Shown here piece after piece: positions 25,572 to 35,452 of a stretch of 64,000 nucleotides of DNA. The stretch spans positions 930,001 to 994,000 of the forward strand of contig NZ_CP111108.1 in assembly GCF_026314295.1 (NCBI RefSeq), written 5' to 3'. Positions within the stretch are counted from its first letter, which is position 1, and each line of letters opens with the position of its first letter. Made by a program: the position numbers and the translations under genes. Below the pieces are notes generated by a model. That model was not told the DNA's origin and did not search any database. It worked only from the letters and a program-made list of their open reading frames with translations. Origin of the DNA: Caproicibacterium sp. BJN0003 (GTDB lineage: Bacteria; Bacillota; Clostridia; Oscillospirales; Acutalibacteraceae).

Positions 25572-27533
25572 TTGGATTGCTTTAAATTACACAGTAAATA
25601 TCGGCCCACCGGTGATCAGCCACAGGCAATTGAAAAACTAGTACAGGGGCTTAAAGAGGGAGACCATGAGCAGGTGCTGCTCGGCGTAACTGGTTCTGGA
25701 AAGACTTTTACGATGGCAAATGTGATTGAAAAGGTGAATCGTCCCACACTGGTTTTGGCACATAATAAAACGCTGGCGGCTCAGCTTTGTTCTGAATTTC
25801 GGGAGTTCTTTCCCGAAAACGCAGTGGAATATTTTGTCTCCTATTATGATTATTATCAGCCGGAAGCGTATATTGCGCAGACGGATACTTATATCGAAAA
25901 AGATTCGGCAATCAATGATGAGATCGATAAACTGCGCCATTCGGCGACCAGTGCGCTTTCAGAGCGCAGAGATGTCATTATTGTTGCGAGTGTCAGCTGT
26001 ATTTATTCTCTTGGCGACCCAATTGATTACCGAACGATGGTGATTTCATTGCGTCCGGGGATGGAAAAAAGTCGGGACGAGCTTTTAAAGAAGTTAGTGG
26101 AGATCCAGTTTGAGCGGAACGACGTTGCCCTCTCCAGAAATAAGTTTCGGGTTCGAGGAGACGTTGTGGAAATTTGGCCTTCTTATTCGAATGATACGGT
26201 GATTCGAGTAGAATTTTTTGGCGATGAGATTGATAGGATCACAGAGATCAACCCAGTTACCGGAGAATTAAAAGCCGAAATAAAGCATGTTGCCATCTAT
26301 CCGGCTTCTCATTATATTGTGCCGCAGGGAAAACTGAAAAACGCACTTTCTTCCATCTATGATGAGATGGAAGAGCGCGTTAAATTCTTTGAAGAACATG
26401 GGAAGCTTATTGAAGCACAGAGAATCAGAGAGCGTACGACCTATGACATGGAAATGCTTTCTGAAATTGGCTTCTGCAAGGGGATTGAGAACTATTCTCG
26501 GGTGATGGCCGGTCGTGCTCCGGGAAGCGCCCCGTGTACGCTGCTCGATTATTTTCCAGAGGACTTTCTGCTCTTTGTGGATGAGTCCCATGTGACGCTG
26601 CCGCAGGTACGCAGCATGTATGCGGGCGATCAGGCACGGAAAAAGTCTTTGGTGGATTTTGGATTTCGTTTGCCCAGCGCCTATGATAACCGTCCGCTGA
26701 CTTTTGATGAATTTTATCATCATGTAGATCAGGCAGTCTTTGTCAGTGCAACGCCGGGAGACTGGGAGCTTTCGAAAGCGTCTCAGGTGGTGGAGCAGGT
26801 AATTCGTCCGACTGGGCTTCTTGATCCGGAAATCTTTGTAAAGCCGACCGACGGGCAGATTGACGATTTGATCAGTGAAATCAATCTGCGCGCTGAGAAA
26901 AAGGAAAGAGTTTTGGTTACGACTTTGACTAAAAAGATGGCAGAGGATCTGACCTCTTATCTGCAGGGGATGGGAATCCGGGTACGGTATATGCACCATG
27001 ATATCGATACGGTGGAGCGGATGGAAATCATTCGCGATCTGCGTTTGGGAGAGTTTGATGTTTTGGTGGGAATCAACCTTCTGCGTGAGGGGTTGGATAT
27101 TCCAGAAGTCAGTCTAGTGGCAATCTTAGATGCAGATAAAGAAGGGTTCCTGCGTTCCGAGCGAAGCCTAATTCAGACCATCGGCCGTGCAGCGCGTAAT
27201 GCTTCCGGCAAGGTGATCATGTATGCGGATACAGTGACGCCCAGCATGGAGGCGGCAATCCGAGAGACAAATCGTCGCCGAAAGTTACAGGTTGCCTATA
27301 ATCAGGAGCATGGAATCACCCCAAAAACCATCCAGAAAAAAGTTTCGGAGATTCTCGAAATTTCTACTCATAAAGAGGATAAAAAGAAGAAGAAAAAATA
27401 TTTGTCTCCGATTGAGCGCCGTCAGATGATCGAGCAGCTTACTCGCGAGATGAAAGCAGCTGCAAAATTGTTGGAATTTGAACATGCTGCGTTTTTGAGA
27501 GATAAGATCAAAGAACTGCAAGAGGGAAAATGA
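25572..27533 (+). CDS. uvrB: Excinuclease ABC subunit B
   Basis: The damage-verifying helicase-like subunit of nucleotide excision repair. Walker [14 protein letters not shown], the beta-hairpin region [15 protein letters not shown], the DESHVTLPQ box, helicase motifs [15 protein letters not shown] and [36 protein letters not shown], and the C-terminal UVR domain ([23 protein letters not shown]) are all present. The frame opens at GTG 25557, but that codon is part of GGTGGAGG; TTG 25572, 8 bases after GGAGG, starts the normal protein ([16 protein letters not shown]). uvrA follows 29 bases later. Confidence 0.97.
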   Translation: MDCFKLHSKYRPTGDQPQAIEKLVQGLKEGDHEQVLLGVTGSGKTFTMANVIEKVNRPTLVLAHNKTLAAQLCSEFREFFPENAVEYFVSYYDYYQPEAYIAQTDTYIEKDSAINDEIDKLRHSATSALSERRDVIIVASVSCIYSLGDPIDYRTMVISLRPGMEKSRDELLKKLVEIQFERNDVALSRNKFRVRGDVVEIWPSYSNDTVIRVEFFGDEIDRITEINPVTGELKAEIKHVAIYPASHYIVPQGKLKNALSSIYDEMEERVKFFEEHGKLIEAQRIRERTTYDMEMLSEIGFCKGIENYSRVMAGRAPGSAPCTLLDYFPEDFLLFVDESHVTLPQVRSMYAGDQARKKSLVDFGFRLPSAYDNRPLTFDEFYHHVDQAVFVSATPGDWELSKASQVVEQVIRPTGLLDPEIFVKPTDGQIDDLISEINLRAEKKERVLVTTLTKKMAEDLTSYLQGMGIRVRYMHHDIDTVERMEIIRDLRLGEFDVLVGINLLREGLDIPEVSLVAILDADKEGFLRSERSLIQTIGRAARNASGKVIMYADTVTPSMEAAIRETNRRRKLQVAYNQEHGITPKTIQKKVSEILEISTHKEDKKKKKKYLSPIERRQMIEQLTREMKAAAKLLEFEHAAFLRDKIKELQEGK

Positions 27534-27562
27534 ATTTTCCAAAATAGAAAGGAAACGGATTC

Positions 27563-30391
27563 ATGGAGCCGAAAAATATCATCATCAGGGGAGCAAGAGA
27601 ACACAACCTTAAAAATATCAGTCTGGAAATTCCCAGAGATAAATTGATCGTTTTTACGGGACTTTCCGGCAGCGGCAAAAGCAGTTTGGCGTTTGATACC
27701 ATTTATGCAGAAGGTCAGAGAAGATATGTAGAGTCGCTTTCTTCCTATGCAAGGCAGTTTTTGGGGCAGATGGATAAACCGGACGTGGATTCCATTGAAG
27801 GACTTTCACCGGCAATTTCGATCGATCAAAAGACGACTTCAAAGAATCCGCGGTCAACAGTTGGGACCGTGACGGAAATCTATGACTATCTGCGCCTTCT
27901 GTATGCGAGAGTCGGAGTTCCGCATTGCCCGATCTGTGGTAGGGAGATCCGCCAACAGACCATCGATCAGGTTGTAGATCGTGTGCTTGCAATGCCGGAG
28001 AAAACAAAAATTCAAATTTTGGCACCAATCGTAAAAGCGCGAAAGGGAGAGCATACTAAGGAATTAGAAGCCGCACGCCGCAGTGGATTTGTTCGGGCAC
28101 GGATAGATGGGATTCTCTATGACCTTTCAGAAGAAATCAAACTGGAAAAGAATAAAAAGCATACGATCGAGATTGTAGTAGATCGGCTTGTCGTCACACC
28201 ATCGATTCGCTCTCGCTTGGCGGATTCTTTAGAGACAGCCTCCAGTCTTTCTCAGGGCTTGATCGTCGTCAGTCCGGTCGATGGGGAAGACCATGCTTTT
28301 TCTCTAAATTATGCCTGCCCGGAGCATGGAGTGGGCGTCGATGAACTGACTCCTCGTATGTTTTCTTTTAATAATCCGTTCGGTGCCTGTCCAAAATGTA
28401 CTGGGTTGGGCGTCTTTATGAAAATTGATCCCGAGAGAATTCTTCCTGATAAAAATCTTTCCATTGCGCAGGGAGGCTTAAAAGCCAGTGGTTGGGCGAT
28501 GGAGGGCAGTACGATTGCTTCCATGTATATGGAAGCGCTTTCTAAGCACTATCATTTTTCGCTGAAAACGCCGATCAAAAACTTGCCAGAGGAGATCATT
28601 CAGATTCTGCTCTATGGCACAAATGGGGAAAAGATTCAGATCGTTCGGAAAAATGAATATGGTTCTGGAAAGTATTTAACGACGTTTGAGGGAATTATCA
28701 ATAACCTGGAGCGCCGTTTTCGTGAGACCAGCAGCAACTGGGTAAAGGAAGAAATCGAGTCCTATATGAGCGCCATCCCGTGTGACGCCTGTCATGGACA
28801 GCGCTTGTCCCCAATGAGTCTGGCGGTTACAGTAGGTGGGCTGAATATTTCGCAGCTTTGCGATCTTTCCATTAACAAGGCGTTGGATTTCTTTCATGGG
28901 CTGCATTTAGAAGGCCGAGATGCCATGATTGCAAAACCGATTTTAAAAGAGATTTTTTCAAGACTTGGATTTTTAAAGAGTGTTGGCCTTGAATATCTGA
29001 CACTTAGCCGCGGTTCCGGTACACTTTCCGGAGGAGAAAGCCAGCGAATTCGGCTTGCAACGCAGATTGGTTCCTCTTTAATGGGAGTCCTTTATATTTT
29101 GGACGAGCCCAGTATCGGGTTACATCAGCGTGATAATGATAAACTTCTTGCCACACTAAAGCATCTGCGGGATCAGGGAAATACCGTGATTGTTGTAGAA
29201 CATGATGAAGATACCATGCGCGCCGCCGATCATCTGGTGGATATTGGTCCCGGTGCTGGAATTCATGGCGGAGAAGTGGTATTTAACGGCAAGCCGGAAG
29301 ATATCCTAAATTGTGAAGCTTCCATTACCGGCCAGTATCTGAGTGGGAAGAAGAAAGTGGGGGTCCCGAAAGAACGCAGAAAAGGAAATGGGAATTTCTT
29401 AAAAATCGAGGGAGCTGAGCAGAATAATCTAAAGAATATTGATGTGAGCTTTCCGTTAGGCACGTTTATTTGTGTGACTGGTGTTTCTGGTTCGGGGAAA
29501 TCCTCCCTTATAAACGAAATTCTGTATAAATATTTGGCACGGGAATTAAATGGGGCTAAATCAAGGCCGGGACAATTTAAAAAAATTACCGGGCTTTCCG
29601 CATTGGATAAAGTGATTGCGATCGACCAGTCACCTATTGGCAGAACTCCACGTTCCAATCCGGCTACCTATACAGGCGTCTTTACGGATATCCGCAATCT
29701 GTTCGCAAGCACACAAGAGGCAAAACTACGGGGATTTTCTTCCAGCCGCTTTTCTTTTAATGTGAAGGGCGGTCGGTGCGAAGCATGTGAAGGCGACGGC
29801 ATTATTAAAATTGAAATGCATTTTTTGCCGGATATCTATGTTCCCTGTGATGCCTGTCACGGAAAGCGGTACAATCGCGAGACGCTGGAAATTCAGTATA
29901 AAGGAAAAAATATTTATGATGTACTGGAAATGACGGTCGAAGAGGGGGCACAATTTTTCGGGGCAATTCCGCGAATTGCCAGAAGACTGCAGACTTTGCA
30001 GGAGGTTGGACTCGGATATATCAAAATTGGACAGCCGGCAACAACGCTTTCAGGCGGTGAAGCACAGCGCGTTAAATTGGCAGCGGAGCTTTCTAAAAGA
30101 AGCACCGGCAGAACGATTTATATTTTGGACGAACCGACTACCGGTCTGCATATTGCTGATGTGCATCAGTTGATCGAAGTCCTTCAAAGACTGGTGGACG
30201 GAGGAAATACCGTAGTTGTGATTGAACATAATCTGGATTTGATCAAGACAGCAGATTATGTGATCGACCTTGGGCCGGAAGGCGGCGATGGCGGCGGAAC
30301 GGTCATTGCAAAAGGAACGCCGGAGCAGATTGCAGCGGTGGAACAGTCTTATACAGGACAGTATCTTCGCAAACTTTTGGAGCACACCTGA
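27563..30391 (+). CDS. uvrA: Excinuclease ABC subunit A
   Basis: The damage-recognition ATPase of nucleotide excision repair. It has two ABC modules: Walker [15 protein letters not shown] near residue 31 and [13 protein letters not shown] near residue 640; signature [12 protein letters not shown] and [12 protein letters not shown]; Walker [11 protein letters not shown] and [10 protein letters not shown]. Zinc sites appear as CPICGRE with CPEHG.. and [17 protein letters not shown], and [17 protein letters not shown]. Length of 942 is complete. Co-transcribed with uvrB. Confidence 0.98.
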   Translation: MEPKNIIIRGAREHNLKNISLEIPRDKLIVFTGLSGSGKSSLAFDTIYAEGQRRYVESLSSYARQFLGQMDKPDVDSIEGLSPAISIDQKTTSKNPRSTVGTVTEIYDYLRLLYARVGVPHCPICGREIRQQTIDQVVDRVLAMPEKTKIQILAPIVKARKGEHTKELEAARRSGFVRARIDGILYDLSEEIKLEKNKKHTIEIVVDRLVVTPSIRSRLADSLETASSLSQGLIVVSPVDGEDHAFSLNYACPEHGVGVDELTPRMFSFNNPFGACPKCTGLGVFMKIDPERILPDKNLSIAQGGLKASGWAMEGSTIASMYMEALSKHYHFSLKTPIKNLPEEIIQILLYGTNGEKIQIVRKNEYGSGKYLTTFEGIINNLERRFRETSSNWVKEEIESYMSAIPCDACHGQRLSPMSLAVTVGGLNISQLCDLSINKALDFFHGLHLEGRDAMIAKPILKEIFSRLGFLKSVGLEYLTLSRGSGTLSGGESQRIRLATQIGSSLMGVLYILDEPSIGLHQRDNDKLLATLKHLRDQGNTVIVVEHDEDTMRAADHLVDIGPGAGIHGGEVVFNGKPEDILNCEASITGQYLSGKKKVGVPKERRKGNGNFLKIEGAEQNNLKNIDVSFPLGTFICVTGVSGSGKSSLINEILYKYLARELNGAKSRPGQFKKITGLSALDKVIAIDQSPIGRTPRSNPATYTGVFTDIRNLFASTQEAKLRGFSSSRFSFNVKGGRCEACEGDGIIKIEMHFLPDIYVPCDACHGKRYNRETLEIQYKGKNIYDVLEMTVEEGAQFFGAIPRIARRLQTLQEVGLGYIKIGQPATTLSGGEAQRVKLAAELSKRSTGRTIYILDEPTTGLHIADVHQLIEVLQRLVDGGNTVVVIEHNLDLIKTADYVIDLGPEGGDGGGTVIAKGTPEQIAAVEQSYTGQYLRKLLEHT

Positions 30392-30402
30392 ATTTCGGCA
30401 AA

Positions 30403-30440
30403 AAATCCCCCGAAACCCAACAAAACAGGGCTTCGGGGAA
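30403..30440 (-). terminator. Terminator of the small minus-strand gene, also beyond uvrA
   Basis: CCCCGAA-A-CCC pairs with GGG-C-TTCGGGG (one mismatch). On the minus strand it is followed by GATTTTTTG, a proper T-run, so it mainly ends the gene at 30459-30704. Confidence 0.75.
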
Positions 30441-30458
30441 TTTATAAATTTTGAAAGC

Positions 30459-30704
30459 TCAAAGGGTTGTGGCATCCGTCAGATACTTTAAAAACAAAAT
30501 CTGATCTTCCGGGTTCGTTAGTTTAATTTCTGCAGTAATGGTTGCATTTTTGGCACTCTCCAAAAGTTGTTTTACACCATACAGCTGACAGAGTTTACTT
30601 TTGAGGTTCAGCTTGTTTCCATCATCTGTTTCAAGAATTACGTCGCCTTTGGCACGATCCAGTAACTGCATAAAATCTCCGATGTCAATATCATAAAGTT
30701 TCAT
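30459..30704 (-). CDS. Small conserved protein of unknown function (81 residues)
   Basis: I do not recognise a named family, although its opening MKLYDIDIGDFMQLLD looks like a family I recall in Clostridia genomes. It is soluble, with no cysteine cluster (one Cys), no membrane segment and a mixed charge pattern. The first half (DVILETDDGNKLNLKSKLCQL) suggests a short beta/alpha unit, and the second half is helical. A strong promoter and AGGAGGG before ATG 30704, with its own terminator, show that it is a real independent gene. Confidence 0.8.
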   Translation of the reverse strand: MKLYDIDIGDFMQLLDRAKGDVILETDDGNKLNLKSKLCQLYGVKQLLESAKNATITAEIKLTNPEDQILFLKYLTDATTL

Positions 30705-30758
30705 CGAAAATCCCTCCTATCATCAAGTGAATATCTACTATTGCTTTCTACAAAATTT

Positions 30759-30787
30759 ATCATACCATAGGATTGTGAAACTATCAA
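30759..30787 (-). promoter_or_regulatory. Promoter of the 81-residue protein gene
   Basis: Minus strand: TTGATA (30787-30782), 17-base spacer, TATGAT (30764-30759) with an extended -10 TGG. Confidence 0.65.
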
Positions 30788-30962
30788 CAATAAATTTTAT
30801 AAAAATTATCTAAAATTTTGCAGACGTGATTGTGAAACATTTCTGTAGATCCGCAAAAGATTACAAAAATCGGACAAAATTAACACATTGTTCAACAAAT
30901 CATCGGGTGATTTATTGTACAATAAGTTAATCTTTATTAGTAAAGAGTAAGGATGGGTGCCG

Positions 30963-31841
30963 TTGTTTGGTTATATCAGACCGTTTAAGCCTGAACTTTT
31001 GGTTCGGGAATGGGAAAGTTATCGTGGAATATACTGCGGGCTATGTAAAAATCTTGGCCGTTATTATGGTCGGCTTTCCCGGTTAACGCTAAGTTATGAC
31101 TGTACTTTTTATACCATGATTTTGATGTCTTTGAGAAAAGAAAAGCCTTGTTATGGTGCTGGGCATTGTGTGGTCAATCCGCTGAAAAAATGCAATTTTT
31201 GTCAAAATGCTGAAGAGTCATTTCATCAGGCTGCAGCTTTAAGCGTTTTGATGACTTGCTTTAAGCTGGAGGATGATCTGCGGGATCATGGAAAAGGAAA
31301 AATTCGTGCACGGCTGCTTTTGCCGCTGTCCCGCAGAGCGCAGAAACGCGCGAAAGCTGATTTTCCTTGGATGGACAAGATTGTTACAGAGACAATGACG
31401 GCACAGAATCAGGTGGAGACGGAAGGGCAAAAGATGGATGCCTGTGCGTCTCCAACAGCACAGATGCTTGGAAAAATCTTGCAGCATGAAGGGGGAGAAA
31501 GTTCTTCTCCGCTTTCAAGAACACTGTATGAATTTGGATATTTTCTGGGACGCTGGGTTTATATTATGGACGCGGCGGACGATTTGGAAAAAGATTTGGA
31601 ATCAGGTAGCTTTAATTGTCTCATCAGAGAATCCGGGCTGACTCAAAAAGTCGAGAAAAAGGATTTTGATCCCATAAGGCAAAAAGCAAATGCATCATTA
31701 AATTTGACCCTTTCGCGTTTACTCGCTGCATTTTCGCTGATGGATTGGACTTCTTTTCAGTCAATTTTGCAGAATATTATAGAAAAAGGATTACCTGCAA
31801 CGCAAAAAGAACTGTTATTTCGTAAGGAGGAAAAAGAATGA
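30963..31841 (+). CDS. DUF5685 family protein
   Basis: A protein of unknown function, of the DUF5685 type seen in Clostridia. MFGYIRPFKPELLVREWESYRGIYCGLCKNLGRYYGRLSRLTLSYDCTFYTM is the family opening, with CGLC and later CNFC cysteine pairs (VNPLKKCNFCQ). The rest is largely alpha-helical and acidic (AADDLEKDLESGSFNCLI), reminiscent of all-alpha prenyl-type enzymes; no catalytic claim is made. GTG 30957 would be just 3 bases from AAGGA; TTG 30963 (MFGYI) has better spacing. It overlaps the DnaJ-domain gene by 4 bases. Confidence 0.85.
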   Translation: MFGYIRPFKPELLVREWESYRGIYCGLCKNLGRYYGRLSRLTLSYDCTFYTMILMSLRKEKPCYGAGHCVVNPLKKCNFCQNAEESFHQAAALSVLMTCFKLEDDLRDHGKGKIRARLLLPLSRRAQKRAKADFPWMDKIVTETMTAQNQVETEGQKMDACASPTAQMLGKILQHEGGESSSPLSRTLYEFGYFLGRWVYIMDAADDLEKDLESGSFNCLIRESGLTQKVEKKDFDPIRQKANASLNLTLSRLLAAFSLMDWTSFQSILQNIIEKGLPATQKELLFRKEEKE

Positions 31842-32503
31842 CGGACCCCTATCAGGTGCTTGGCGTTTCTCCTTCGGCAACGGACGAAGAAATTAAGACC
31901 GCCTATCACAATCTGGCTAAAAAATATCATCCCGATAATTATGCCGGAAGCCCGATTGCAGACCTTGCCAGCGAAAAAATGAAAGAGATCAATGAAGCGT
32001 ATGATGCAATTCAGGCGCAGCGTAAAAACCGTGGCTCTGGACAGCAGACAGGCGGTTATGGCAGTGCTTACGGTGGTACTTATGGCTATGGCGGCACTTA
32101 TGGTTATGGTGGTGCGCAGAATTCCAGCTTTGGAGATGTGCGCAGCTATATTATGAGTGGACGAATTTCCGATGCAGAGCAAATTTTGGATGGTGTCCCT
32201 GGAGAGAATCGTAACGCAGAATGGTATTTCTTAAAGGGAACTGTTCTTTATAAACGAGGGTGGCTGGACGAAGCTACCAATCATTTTAATCGTGCTGTTC
32301 AGATGGATCCACAGAATATGGAATATCGTTCGGCGATGAATCAAATTATGAATCAGCGCAGCGGAATGTACGGCGGATATAATCCCAATATGACAACGGG
32401 CGGCGGATTTACCGGTTGCGGCGCATGCGGCGATTTGATGGCAGCGGATATGTGCTGTGAGTGTATGGGCGGAAATCTTTGCCCCTGCATTGGATTCCGA
32501 TAA
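31838..32503 (+). CDS. J-domain protein with Gly/Tyr linker, TPR-like part and Cys-rich tail
   Basis: Residues 1-65 are a J domain (PYQVLGVSPSATDEEIKTAYHNLAKKYHPDN, with HPD at 31-33), which stimulates DnaK ATPase. A low-complexity Gly/Tyr segment with GGTYGYG repeats spans about 70-90. Residues 105-175 resemble TPR helices (AEWYFLKGTVLYKRGWLDEATNHFNRAVQMDP). The C-terminus is rich in cysteine (GCGACGDL, MCCECMGGNLCPC), likely metal-binding. It lacks the zinc-finger and C-terminal domains of DnaJ proper. It is translationally coupled to the DUF5685 gene, so the pair likely works together. Confidence 0.9.
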   Translation: MTDPYQVLGVSPSATDEEIKTAYHNLAKKYHPDNYAGSPIADLASEKMKEINEAYDAIQAQRKNRGSGQQTGGYGSAYGGTYGYGGTYGYGGAQNSSFGDVRSYIMSGRISDAEQILDGVPGENRNAEWYFLKGTVLYKRGWLDEATNHFNRAVQMDPQNMEYRSAMNQIMNQRSGMYGGYNPNMTTGGGFTGCGACGDLMAADMCCECMGGNLCPCIGFR

Positions 32504-32524
32504 TTTTGAAGGGGGGATCTTCCT

Positions 32525-33061
32525 TTGAATCGTTCGGTACAGATTGCGTTTTCCGGCATGCTGACCGCGTTGGGAGTCGCGTTTTTGTGTGCTGCCGGAC
32601 TGATCCCAGTTGCCACCTATGCGTTACCTGCACTTTCCGGTGCGCTTTTAATGCCAATTGTTGTGGAACTGGGGGCCAAATGGGCGTGGCCGGTTTTTTT
32701 AGCAACGGGAATTCTTGGGTTCTTATTAGGACCGGATAAAGAAGCTGTTTTTCTTTACATTCTCTTTTTTGGGTACTATCCAATCATAAAGGCAATATTT
32801 GAACGCCGCGGGCCAAAATGGGAGCAATGGATTTTTAAATTTGGTGTTTTTAATGCTTCTATGATTGTTGCTTATTTTATCAGTATTTATTTTTGGGGAA
32901 TTCCAGAGGAAAGTTTTGAGATTATTCCTGGCATGCCGCTTTGGCTGCTCCTTGCAGGGAATGTTGTTTTTGTTATTTATGACTATGCGCTTTCCGGGTT
33001 GGTTGGTGCGTATGTTGTGCGGTTCCATTCCATGATTTCTAAATGGTTTCGTGCAAAATAG
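32525..33061 (+). CDS. Polytopic membrane protein downstream of the J-domain gene
   Basis: A 178-residue protein with about five membrane helices (near residues 8-30, 33-52, 58-80, 108-130, 140-165) and a basic end. The small size and N-terminal AFSGMLTALGVAFLCAAG resemble ECF-transporter S components or related small membrane proteins, but I cannot assign a substrate. TTG 32525 has GAAGGGGGG upstream. It lies 21 bases after the J-domain gene and before a terminator, so it belongs to that unit. Confidence 0.75.
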   Translation: MNRSVQIAFSGMLTALGVAFLCAAGLIPVATYALPALSGALLMPIVVELGAKWAWPVFLATGILGFLLGPDKEAVFLYILFFGYYPIIKAIFERRGPKWEQWIFKFGVFNASMIVAYFISIYFWGIPEESFEIIPGMPLWLLLAGNVVFVIYDYALSGLVGAYVVRFHSMISKWFRAK

Positions 33062-33076
33062 ACCGATACTTTATAG

Positions 33077-33102
33077 AAAAAAGTCCCATATGGGGCTTTT
33101 TT
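33077..33102 (+). terminator. Intrinsic terminator of the DUF5685-dnaJ-like unit
   Basis: AAAAAAG-T-CCCA pairs with TGGG-G-CTTTTTT across a tiny AT loop. The long T-run is clear. Confidence 0.8.
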
Positions 33103-33213
33103 CTATGTACCGAAGAAAATTTTGCAATTTTTTAAGAGGGCCCTGCAAATTTTGAAAAAAACGATTGCTATTTTTTCGAAAAAAAAGTAAACTTGGAACA
33201 AGGAGTTGATTTG

Positions 33214-34107
33214 ATGAACACACATCTTTCGATCCGAATTCAGGATCAGATGCCGCATTTTTCAAAAGGTCAAAGATTAATTGCTAAATATATTGAAGAA
33301 CATTATGATAAAGTAGCATTTATGACTGCTTCCAAGCTTGGTTCGACAGTCGGAGTCAGTGAATCCACAGTGGTACGTTTTGCAACGGAATTGGGCTATG
33401 ATGGATACCCTGAACTGCAGCGTGCAATGCAGGAAATGATTCGATCGAAGCTGACCAGCGTACAGCGAATTGAAGTCACAAAGGAAAGAATCGGGAAAAA
33501 TGATATTCTTGATGTGATGCTGGCTCAGGATATGGATGTAATACGCCGTACGATGGAGGCAACTTCTCATAAAGACTTTTATGAAGCAGTTGATGCAATC
33601 ATTGCGGCGAAAAAGATTTATATTTTAGGAGCGCGCAGCAGTGTGGCTTTGGCAACATTTCTTTCTTATTATTTGGGAATGCTATTTGATAATGTTCAGT
33701 GTATTCAGGCGACCAGCGAGGCGGAAATCTTTGAGCAGATGATCTATATGACGAAAGATGATGTGATGATTGGACTTTCGTTTCCGCGTTATAGTAAAAA
33801 AGCATCTAAGGCGATGCGTTTTGCACACGACCGTGGTGCAAAAGTAATTGCGATTACAGATTCTCTTTTGTCACCGATTGCGGAATTTGCAGATTATAGA
33901 TTACTTGCCCGAAGTGATATTTCGGCAATCGTGGATTCTCTGGTTGCACCGCTGAGCCTGATTAATTCGTTGCTTGTTGCACTGGCTTTGAAAATGGAAA
34001 GCCGTGTGACAAAAGTTTTTCAGAATTTGGAAGATATTTGGGATGAATATGGAGTTTACGAAAAAGTTGACGAAACAGAAAATGATAAAGATAATAAAAA
34101 AGAGTGA
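33214..34107 (+). CDS. RpiR family transcriptional regulator (HTH + SIS)
   Basis: A sugar-phosphate-sensing regulator. The N-terminal HTH (MPHFSKGQRLIAKYIEEHYDKVAFMTASKLGSTVGVSESTVVRFATELGYDGYPELQ) is typical of RpiR. The SIS domain (residues 125-255; KIYILGARSSVALATFLSYYLG, VMIGLSFPRYSKKASKAMRFAHDRGAKVIAITDS) would bind a phosphosugar. TTG 33193 opens the frame, but ATG 33214 with AAGGAG 8 bases before it is the start; 297 residues. No sugar gene is adjacent, so the target is unknown. The end overlaps the next gene by 26 bases. Confidence 0.93.
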   Translation: MNTHLSIRIQDQMPHFSKGQRLIAKYIEEHYDKVAFMTASKLGSTVGVSESTVVRFATELGYDGYPELQRAMQEMIRSKLTSVQRIEVTKERIGKNDILDVMLAQDMDVIRRTMEATSHKDFYEAVDAIIAAKKIYILGARSSVALATFLSYYLGMLFDNVQCIQATSEAEIFEQMIYMTKDDVMIGLSFPRYSKKASKAMRFAHDRGAKVIAITDSLLSPIAEFADYRLLARSDISAIVDSLVAPLSLINSLLVALALKMESRVTKVFQNLEDIWDEYGVYEKVDETENDKDNKKE

Positions 34108-35356
34108 TTTGATAGTAGTGGGCGGGGGTGCTTCCGGTCTGATGGCTGCCGGCACCGCCGCCCATCTTGGGCTTAAAGTCTGTTTAATTGAAAAAACAAA
34201 TCGGTTGGGGTGGAAGCTTTCCATTACAGGAAAGGGACGCTGTAATGTGACGAATGACTGCACTTCTCAGGAAGTCATTGCGAATGTCCCCACGAATGGA
34301 CGGTTCCTTTTTGGAGCTCTGTCTCATTTTTCGCCTTCTGATGTGATGAAGTTTTTCGAATCATTGGGAGTGCCTCTGAAAACAGAGCGCGGAAACCGCG
34401 TGTTTCCACAGTCGGATCGAGCAAAGGACATTGTCGATGCATTGGTTCATTGGAACCGGGATGGTGGGGTCCAAGTAATACAGGGAGAAGTTAAAAAGCT
34501 CTTTCTGGAAGATGAATCCGTCAAGGGAGTTGTACTTTCGGACAGAGAAACGATTTTGGCTCCACAGGTTATCCTTTGCTGCGGTGGAAAAAGCTATCCC
34601 GTTACCGGTTCTACTGGAGATGGCTATCTTTTGGCGCAGCAGGCTGGCCATACCGTTATCCCGCCGCGTCCCTCTTTGGTGCCTCTTTGCTGTAAGGAGC
34701 AGGACTGCCGGGATATGATGGGGCTTTCTCTGCGTAATATCGGTTTTCAGCTTTATGATACGAAGAAAAAGAAAACAGTTTGTACGGATTTTGGAGAACT
34801 GTTATTTACCCATTTTGGGCTTTCTGGGCCGGTGGTGCTCAGCGGCAGTACACATCTAAAAGAGATGGAATCCGGCCGTTACCGAGCAGATATTGATTTG
34901 AAGCCGGCATTATCTTTTGAAAAACTCGATGCGCGTTTACAACGCGATTTTACAAAATATCATGCGCGTGATTTCGTAAATGGACTTTCGGACTTGCTGC
35001 CGCGGCTGATGATTCCTGTGGTCGTGCGCCGCTCCGGAATTTTGGAATCAACTAAGTGCGCAGACATCACAAGAGAGCAGCGATTGTCTCTTGTGAGGCT
35101 TTTGAAACAGCTTTCATTTACGGTTACCGGATTTCGGCCAATTGAAGAAGCCATCGTTACTTCCGGCGGCGTAAAGGTAAAGGAAGTTGACCCCAAAACA
35201 ATGGAATCGAAGAAAATTCATGGGTTGTACTTTGCAGGAGAACTTTTGGACGTAGATGGCTATACAGGCGGTTTTAATTTGCAAATTGCTTTTTGTACCG
35301 GACGCCTTGCAGCACAGAGCGTTGCGCAGAAAGTGCAAAATGAGAAATCTTTTTGA
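34082..35356 (+). CDS. BaiN/HI0933-type NAD(P)/FAD-dependent flavoprotein
   Basis: A flavoprotein of the YhiN/HI0933/BaiN family; most members have no confirmed reaction. The Rossmann FAD motif DLIVVGGGASGLMAAGTAA opens the protein, with ITGKGRCNVTND, NRVFPQSDRAKDIVDAL, VILCCGGKSYPVTGSTGDGY, FTHFGLSGPVVL, and the C-terminal GLYFAGELLDVDGYTGGFNLQIAFCTGRLA. All are family hallmarks. ATG 34082 gives MIKIIKKSDLIVVGGG; longer and shorter starts are possible because the ribosome-binding site is weak. It overlaps the RpiR gene by 26 bases, so coupling is likely. Confidence 0.9.
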   Translation: MIKIIKKSDLIVVGGGASGLMAAGTAAHLGLKVCLIEKTNRLGWKLSITGKGRCNVTNDCTSQEVIANVPTNGRFLFGALSHFSPSDVMKFFESLGVPLKTERGNRVFPQSDRAKDIVDALVHWNRDGGVQVIQGEVKKLFLEDESVKGVVLSDRETILAPQVILCCGGKSYPVTGSTGDGYLLAQQAGHTVIPPRPSLVPLCCKEQDCRDMMGLSLRNIGFQLYDTKKKKTVCTDFGELLFTHFGLSGPVVLSGSTHLKEMESGRYRADIDLKPALSFEKLDARLQRDFTKYHARDFVNGLSDLLPRLMIPVVVRRSGILESTKCADITREQRLSLVRLLKQLSFTVTGFRPIEEAIVTSGGVKVKEVDPKTMESKKIHGLYFAGELLDVDGYTGGFNLQIAFCTGRLAAQSVAQKVQNEKSF

Positions 35357-35381
35357 AAAATTTGTTGGGTTGTAGTAAAAT
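35353..35381 (+). promoter_or_regulatory. Sigma-A promoter of the cmk-plsC-ispH unit
   Basis: TTGAAA (35353-35358), 17-base spacer, TAAAAT (35376-35381). The -35 overlaps the stop of the flavoprotein gene. A second candidate is TTGACA (35403-35408) with TAGATT 18 bases later. Confidence 0.6.
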
Positions 35382-35452
35382 TTAAAAAGGCGGGAATTCT
35401 AATTGACAGATTGGAAAGAATTTCCGTAGATTTTAGGAAAGAGGATCGCTCT

